A stretch of 9,253 bases of DNA, from assembly GCA_023336875.1 (NCBI GenBank), contig JAMBLH010000189.1, positions 1 through 9,253 on the forward strand, in the 5' to 3' direction. This stretch comes from Actinomycetes bacterium (lineage in GTDB: Bacteria; Actinomycetota; Acidimicrobiia; Spongiisociales; UBA5794). The position numbers and the translations under genes are program-made. The notes beneath the pieces were generated by a model. It did not search any database, was not told the DNA's origin, and was given only the letters and a program-made list of their open reading frames with translations. Of the stretch, positions 5,710-9,253 are shown piece after piece (the first letter of the stretch is position 1; the number at the start of each line of letters is the position of its first letter).

Positions 5710-6536
5710 GACGCCAGAAGGAACTCGATCTCGCCGTCACCAAGAACACCATCAAAACGACCGATCACGACACCTTCCTCGTCCATCACGAACACCCAGG
5801 GTTCGGTCGGTAGCCCAAATGCCACAACGGCCGGGACAAGGTGCGCAACATCCGGTTCGAAGCCCGGTTCATTGAATCCGCCGTAGACCTCAACATGGAG
5901 GAAGTCGACGTCTGGATAGTCGCTGGCCATCGTCTTTGTCTGCTCGAGCATTGGCCCACAGGCGGCTGACGTGCAGTAGGCGGGCGTCGCAAAGATGACG
6001 ACCGTCTTCCTGTCATTGGTCAGAGCAGTGTCAAGCGACATCTCGTACAACGAAGTGAGCGGTTCACTATCCGTCGTGAGATCCTCGATTGGGTCCGTCA
6101 GAACCGTGGGCGTTTCGACAAGCGGCGCTGGCTCACCGAGTGCCACGGTCGCGGGCTCGGCTTGGATATCGACAAGGAACGGCTCGGTCGGCTCGTCGGT
6201 GGAAATGGAGAAGTCGATCTGCCATATACCAGCACGGTCGAAGGGAACATTCGCAAGGTAGAGACCGATTGCTCCAGGGACGATCCAGACATACGTCGCC
6301 TCAGCCTCCAGCTCGACATTCGGTGCGTCAAGCGGCGAGGCAATAACCGTGACCACCTCATCAGGACCGCCCCTTCGGGTGCCGCCAATCTCGTGGACCG
6401 CGAACAGCAGCCGATCATCACCCACAGCTGGATCCGTCGATGCACGGATGCCGACAAGCGGGTCGGTATCAGATGAAGACGAACATGCCGAAGCAAACAG
6501 GGCGAGAACAGCGAGCACCAACAGAAGTCGTCTCAT
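5706..6536 (-). CDS. Thioredoxin-fold lipoprotein with CTSAAC motif
   Basis: This 276-aa protein has a signal peptide and a probable lipobox ending at Cys18 (ASAC), followed by Ser-rich sequence, so it should be lipid-anchored outside the membrane. Residues from about 25 to 130 form a beta-rich, Ig-like region. The C-terminal part (about 160-276) resembles the thioredoxin fold: a VVIFATPAYC strand, then Cys188-x4-Cys193 (CTSAAC) and GPML, a DVDFLHVEVY strand, and the cis-Pro-like TEPWVFVMDEEG segment. The active site has four residues between the cysteines rather than the two of thioredoxin. A role in disulfide or thiol chemistry on envelope proteins is inferred. An upstream ATG at 6587 would add 17 residues before the signal peptide. 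The ATG at 6536 is preferred because the signal starts there and a promoter fits it. Confidence 0.8.
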   Translation of the reverse strand: MRRLLLVLAVLALFASACSSSSDTDPLVGIRASTDPAVGDDRLLFAVHEIGGTRRGGPDEVVTVIASPLDAPNVELEAEATYVWIVPGAIGLYLANVPFDRAGIWQIDFSISTDEPTEPFLVDIQAEPATVALGEPAPLVETPTVLTDPIEDLTTDSEPLTSLYEMSLDTALTNDRKTVVIFATPAYCTSAACGPMLEQTKTMASDYPDVDFLHVEVYGGFNEPGFEPDVAHLVPAVVAFGLPTEPWVFVMDEEGVVIGRFDGVLGDGEIEFLLAS

Positions 6537-6572
6537 GAGTAGAAATCTACTGTGCCTGTGGTGAACCAACAA
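6537..6572 (-). promoter_or_regulatory. Promoter for leaderless transcription of the thioredoxin-fold lipoprotein
   Basis: On the minus strand, TTGTTG (6572-6567) and TAGATT (6549-6544) are separated by exactly 17 nt, the ideal -35/-10 spacing. The -10 box ends 7 nt before the ATG at 6536 and there is no Shine-Dalgarno, so the transcript should begin at or next to the start codon. This is the best-formed promoter in the window. It suggests that the lipoprotein pair is transcribed separately from the XRE gene upstream. Confidence 0.6.
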
Positions 6573-6605
6573 CTGGTGCCCGTTCAACGTCCCCGGCTAT
6601 CCCAC

Positions 6606-7151
6606 CTAGCCACCGTTCGACCCTACATCGAACGAATCGAGAACCGATCCCAGAGCGCTGAAGAGCTCTCCCAGTGCCCACACCAGCACGAACAGCATCA
6701 CGACAAGCGCCACGACAGTTAGGGCGCCGCGTATCCAGCCCATCCAACCCTGGCCGCCCTTCCTGACAGAATCCCACAAGGATGAGAGGCGTCCGCCCTC
6801 GGAGGAAGGAGGCACGGTGGGAACATCTTGAGGTATGGGCGCCTGAGGTTCGCTATCAGCGATCACGGGCTGCTCTACAGTCGAAATTCGTTCATCCACT
6901 GCCTTGTCCTGCGAGCTCTCCTCTTTCGAACCTGCAGAAGTAGCCTGGTCACCTAGGAGACTCTGTATGTCTATCTCGAGTATCGCGGACAGCTTGGGGA
7001 GAACGGAGGCCGCAGGCGCGACTTCGCCCCGTTCCCACCTTCTGACCGAAGACGACGAGCGACCGACCGCGGAGGCGAGCTGCCCGAGGGACATGCTCTT
7101 CTCGAGGCGCGCCTCGCGGATCATCACGCCGAGTTGCTCGTGAGGACTCAT
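6606..7151 (-). CDS. Membrane-anchored XRE-family helix-turn-helix protein
   Basis: This 181-aa protein begins with a Cro/CI-type helix-turn-helix domain (about 7-64) containing SLGQLASAVGRSSSSVRRWERGE. An acidic Ser/Pro/Gln-rich linker follows (about 68-125). A basic, Trp-containing segment leads into one TM helix (about 143-163), and a short Ser/Gly tail ends the protein. The DNA-binding domain should face the cytosol. The layout recalls RodZ-like proteins, but the extracytoplasmic domain expected of RodZ is absent and the tail is only about 18 residues. It could be a membrane-bound regulator or a cytoskeletal or envelope adaptor. The ATG at 7151 is chosen over an upstream one at 7220 because the HTH begins soon after it and a -10 box precedes it. 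The thioredoxin-fold lipoprotein gene follows 69 nt later on the same strand. Confidence 0.8.
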   Translation of the reverse strand: MSPHEQLGVMIREARLEKSMSLGQLASAVGRSSSSVRRWERGEVAPAASVLPKLSAILEIDIQSLLGDQATSAGSKEESSQDKAVDERISTVEQPVIADSEPQAPIPQDVPTVPPSSEGGRLSSLWDSVRKGGQGWMGWIRGALTVVALVVMLFVLVWALGELFSALGSVLDSFDVGSNGG

Positions 7152-7165
7152 GGAGTGAAAGCCTA
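7152..7165 (-). promoter_or_regulatory. Possible -10 box for leaderless transcription of the XRE gene
   Basis: TAGGCT on the minus strand (7165-7160) fits TANNNT and ends 8 nt before the ATG at 7151. No Shine-Dalgarno is present. No convincing -35 is visible. It lies in the 101-nt divergent gap shared with the acyl-CoA synthetase gene. Confidence 0.35.
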
Positions 7166-7221
7166 GGACACGTGCCGAGTTTCGGGTATCGGACGCGGAT
7201 GGCAAGCGGCAGCGGTGCATC

Positions 7222-7245
7222 TATCCTTGAAACACGGCGAAAGGA
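7222..7245 (+). promoter_or_regulatory. Possible -10 box and RBS of the acyl-CoA synthetase gene
   Basis: TATCCT (7222-7227) is a possible -10 box. AAAGGA (7240-7245) is a Shine-Dalgarno 7 nt before the ATG at 7253. The RBS decides the start: the frame is also open from a GTG at 7172, but that would place this -10 and RBS inside the coding region and add 27 unusual residues. Confidence 0.5.
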
Positions 7246-7252
7246 CCCACAC

Positions 7253-9067
7253 ATGGCCACTCAGATCTCCACCCTCACCGAGCTGCTTACGAACAGCGTC
7301 GCAAACTATTCCGACAATCCACTCTTTGGTGTGCGCCAAGCCAGCGGTGACTGGAAATGGACATCGTTTGGCGAGTTCGGGGAGGACGTCGACAAGGCCA
7401 GAGGGGGCCTTGCATCGCTTGGTGTGGGCCATGGCGATCGAGTCGCTGCAATCTCTGACAACCGTGTCGAATGGGCAGTTGGGGCATACGCCACCTACTC
7501 GCTCGGGGCTGCGTGGGTGCCCATGTACGAGGCGCAGACCCAGAAGGACTGGGTGTTCATACTTAGGGACAGCGGGGCAAAGGTACTCTTCGCCGCCACC
7601 GACGGCATACGCGCCCAGGTCGAGGAGGTCGCTGCCGAGATTCCTGATCTGCAGATGATCATCGTCATCGATGACCCGGCAGGCGGCGACGCTATCGACT
7701 ACACGGAACTTCTCGCGAGAGGTGCGGAGAACCCCGCGGCCGTCGCCATGGTCACGCCCGAAGATCTGGCAGGACTCATCTACACGTCAGGGACGACCGG
7801 CGACCCCAAGGGAGTGAAGCTCTCACACGGAAACTTCTCGTCGAATATCAACGCTGTCGCCGAGATCTTCCCGCTGGAAGAGGACGACCGATCCGCATCG
7901 TTCCTCCCATGGGCACATTCGTTTGGACAAACCGTTGAGCTGCACGTGCTGATCTACTTCGGTGCCTCGACAGGATTGACAACTGCAGCGACTCTTATCC
8001 GCGACATGCCAGAGGTCAAGCCAACGATTCTTGTCAGCGTTCCGACCGTCTTCAACAAGGTGTACGACGGACTCCTGAAGAGGATGGAGGCTGAGGGCGG
8101 GATCACCCAGACCATGTTCAATGCTGCAATCTCGAATGGTCGCAAGAAGATTGCGCTTGAGAAGCAGGGTCAGCAGAACTGGTGGGTGGACCTACAGGAC
8201 GGCCTCTTCGATAAGATCGTATTCTCCAAGGTCAGGGCGGCCTTTGGCGGAAGACTGCGATACGCGTTCTCTGGCGGCGCAGCGATCTCCACCGAAGTGG
8301 CAGAATTCATATCAGCGGTCGGAATCGTTGTCTATGAGGGGTACGGCCTCACCGAGACAAGCCCGATCGTTACCTGCAATGTGAAGGGTGCACGGCGCAT
8401 TGGCTCAGTTGGCAGGGTCATTCCGGATGTCACTGTCACGATCGATACCGACATCACGGGTGACAGCGAGATCGGTGAGATCGTTGTACACGGGCCGAAT
8501 GTGATGATGGGGTATTACAACCTCCCCGAAGCAGACGCCGAAGTGTTCACGCCTGATGGCGGTTTCCGCACGGGCGACCTCGGGCACGTCGATGATGACG
8601 GGTATCTCTACATCAGAGGCCGGATCAAGGAGCAGTACAAGCTCGAGAACGGAAAATACGTCGTTCCGTCGCCCATCGAGGAACAGCTGCAGCTGTCCGG
8701 CTTCGTCAGCCAGGTGATGGTATACGGCGAACAGCGTCCGTACAACGTTGCGGTGGTTGTCCCTGACATCGAATACCTCGAGAAGTGGGCGTCGGAGAAC
8801 AATATGGATGCATCAGACCTCGATGCCCTGCTCGCCGATGAGAAGGTGCAGGAATTGTTCACCACCGAGCTGAACCGTGGTCAAGCATCGATCAAGCGCT
8901 ACGAGCGTGTTCGGGACTTCGTTTTGGAACCGGAGGAGTTCACGCCTGAGAACGGCATGTTGACACCATCGCTCAAGATCAAGCGACGGGCTGTCATGGC
9001 CAAGTTCGGCGACGAGATCGACGCCATGTACGAGGCCGACAACCCCCTCATCGGCCGCGACGAATAA
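7253..9067 (+). CDS. Long-chain fatty-acid-CoA ligase (AMP-binding superfamily, FadD15-like)
   Basis: This 604-aa enzyme has the size of long-chain acyl-CoA synthetases. It activates a fatty acid with ATP to an acyl-adenylate and then forms the CoA thioester, for beta-oxidation or lipid synthesis, at the inner face of the membrane or in the cytosol. The family motifs appear in order: the phosphate-binding loop YTSGTTGDPKGVKLSH from residue 177, GYGLTETSP (363-371), FRTGDLG with Asp442, then the C-terminal-domain hinge GRIKEQYKLENGKYV and a TPSLKIKRR segment near the end. The NGKYV-PSPIEEQL form is typical of the eukaryote-like long-chain branch rather than the acetyl-CoA synthetase branch. 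The start is set by AAAGGA at 7240-7245. The gene appears monocistronic, with a strong hairpin just after its stop. Chain-length preference cannot be read from the sequence. Confidence 0.93.
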   Translation: MATQISTLTELLTNSVANYSDNPLFGVRQASGDWKWTSFGEFGEDVDKARGGLASLGVGHGDRVAAISDNRVEWAVGAYATYSLGAAWVPMYEAQTQKDWVFILRDSGAKVLFAATDGIRAQVEEVAAEIPDLQMIIVIDDPAGGDAIDYTELLARGAENPAAVAMVTPEDLAGLIYTSGTTGDPKGVKLSHGNFSSNINAVAEIFPLEEDDRSASFLPWAHSFGQTVELHVLIYFGASTGLTTAATLIRDMPEVKPTILVSVPTVFNKVYDGLLKRMEAEGGITQTMFNAAISNGRKKIALEKQGQQNWWVDLQDGLFDKIVFSKVRAAFGGRLRYAFSGGAAISTEVAEFISAVGIVVYEGYGLTETSPIVTCNVKGARRIGSVGRVIPDVTVTIDTDITGDSEIGEIVVHGPNVMMGYYNLPEADAEVFTPDGGFRTGDLGHVDDDGYLYIRGRIKEQYKLENGKYVVPSPIEEQLQLSGFVSQVMVYGEQRPYNVAVVVPDIEYLEKWASENNMDASDLDALLADEKVQELFTTELNRGQASIKRYERVRDFVLEPEEFTPENGMLTPSLKIKRRAVMAKFGDEIDAMYEADNPLIGRDE

Positions 9068-9086
9068 GCCGGACGAAGCGTCCGGC
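9068..9086 (+). terminator. Stable 8-bp hairpin after the acyl-CoA ligase stop codon
   Basis: GCCGGACG (9068-9075) and CGTCCGGC (9079-9086) form a perfect GC-rich stem with a 3-nt AAG loop. It begins at the base after the TAA. No U-tract follows, as is common for hairpins at gene ends in GC-rich actinobacteria. A competing pairing exists between CGAAGCG (9074-9080) and CGCTTCG (9102-9108). Confidence 0.65.
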
Positions 9087-9116
9087 CGACGAACGACCGG
9101 TCGCTTCGCTCCCTTA

Positions 9117-9164
9117 ACGACATGCGACTGACGACATAGGACAAGGAGTCGTGTGTCGTATGTC
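9117..9164. repeat. Short direct and inverted repeats between the ligase gene and the tRNA
   Basis: ACGACAT occurs at 9117-9123 and 9131-9137, 14 nt apart. ACGACA (9131-9136) is inverted as TGTCGT (9154-9159), and GACATA (9133-9138) as TATGTC (9159-9164). On the minus strand this lies just after the tRNA 3' end and could form a weak hairpin that helps end or process the tRNA transcript. No U-tract is present. Confidence 0.35.
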
Positions 9165-9171
9165 TCTTCCG

Positions 9172-9253
9172 CGGAGGCGGACGGGAATCGAACCCGCCAG
9201 GGAACTCTCGCCCCCTCATCGGATTTGAAGTCCGTGACGTCCACCAGGCACGC
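9172..9253 (-). tRNA. selC: tRNA-Sec (anticodon UCA), 5' end beyond the window
   Basis: Read on the minus strand, the anticodon loop CTTCAAA (9230-9224) carries anticodon TCA (9228-9226) and is closed by CGGA/TCCG. The T arm is five pairs with loop TTCGATT (9192-9186). It is followed by the 8-nt 3' acceptor strand CCGCCTCC (9180-9173) and discriminator G (9172), giving the 8+5 acceptor/T stack of bacterial tRNA-Sec. A long variable arm has an AGGG/CCCT stem. The D-loop region reads CCTGGTGG, as in tRNA-Sec. CCA is not encoded (CGG follows). The 5' acceptor strand lies past the right end of the window. This tRNA carries selenocysteine to UGA codons, together with SelA, SelB and SelD, which are not in the window. 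Confidence 0.9.

Noticed and set aside
6537..6587. Upstream start adding 17 residues to the thioredoxin-fold lipoprotein
   Set aside because: It would place His-rich sequence before the signal peptide and overlap the TTGTTG/TAGATT promoter.
7152..7220. Upstream start adding 23 residues to the XRE protein
   Set aside because: The extra residues look like translated promoter DNA, and the HTH domain begins just after the ATG at 7151.
7172..7252. Extended N-terminus of the acyl-CoA ligase from a GTG at 7172
   Set aside because: It would swallow the likely -10 and the RBS at 7240-7245; the ATG at 7253 has ideal RBS spacing and a normal N-terminus.

Overview
The window looks like chromosomal DNA of a high-GC actinobacterium, probably of the Acidimicrobiia type. 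This is inferred from GC-rich codon use, long Thr-rich extracytoplasmic linkers, an actinobacterial-type LytR-CpsA-Psr (LCP) protein, and several genes that appear leaderless: a TANNNT -10 box sits 6-8 nt before the start codon with no Shine-Dalgarno. No transposase, integrase, phage gene or CRISPR array was seen.

Layout. Positions 1-48 hold three exact 16-bp tandem repeats, followed by about 200 nt of apparently non-coding DNA. An Rrf2-family, IscR-like Fe-S regulator follows (253-672). The gap after it is rich in inverted repeats (673-750). A plus-strand cluster comes next: a zinc-ribbon/single-TM/Thr-linker protein (772-1782), a large fusion of a degenerate tyrosine-kinase-like P-loop domain with an LCP domain (1855-3828), a second single-TM/Thr-linker protein (3865-4767), and a four-TM protein (4811-5338). 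Facing it on the minus strand are a membrane-anchored XRE protein (6606-7151), a thioredoxin-fold lipoprotein (5706-6536) and a small lipoprotein (5359-5709). The last two overlap by 4 nt (GTGA). A long-chain acyl-CoA synthetase gene (7253-9067) runs the other way from the XRE gene. At the right edge a minus-strand tRNA-Sec (UCA) is cut by the window end.

The most interesting part is 772-4767. The P-loop/LCP fusion is predicted to hold its P-loop domain inside the cell and its LCP domain outside. The P-loop domain has lost the Walker A lysine (Ala133) but keeps the Walker A' and B motifs, so it may be a non-catalytic sensor or scaffold. The two flanking proteins share a C-terminal extracytoplasmic domain that I cannot assign to a known family, with matching cysteines and the motifs LETLSGL, LLLWGPV and GIY-PD-C. 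Each is tethered by one TM helix and a Thr-rich stalk. I infer an envelope module, perhaps for attaching or regulating a cell-wall glycopolymer. The function is not shown by the sequence.

The minus-strand group looks like an envelope redox or lipoprotein unit. The tRNA-Sec implies that the organism makes selenoproteins, though none is evident in this window.
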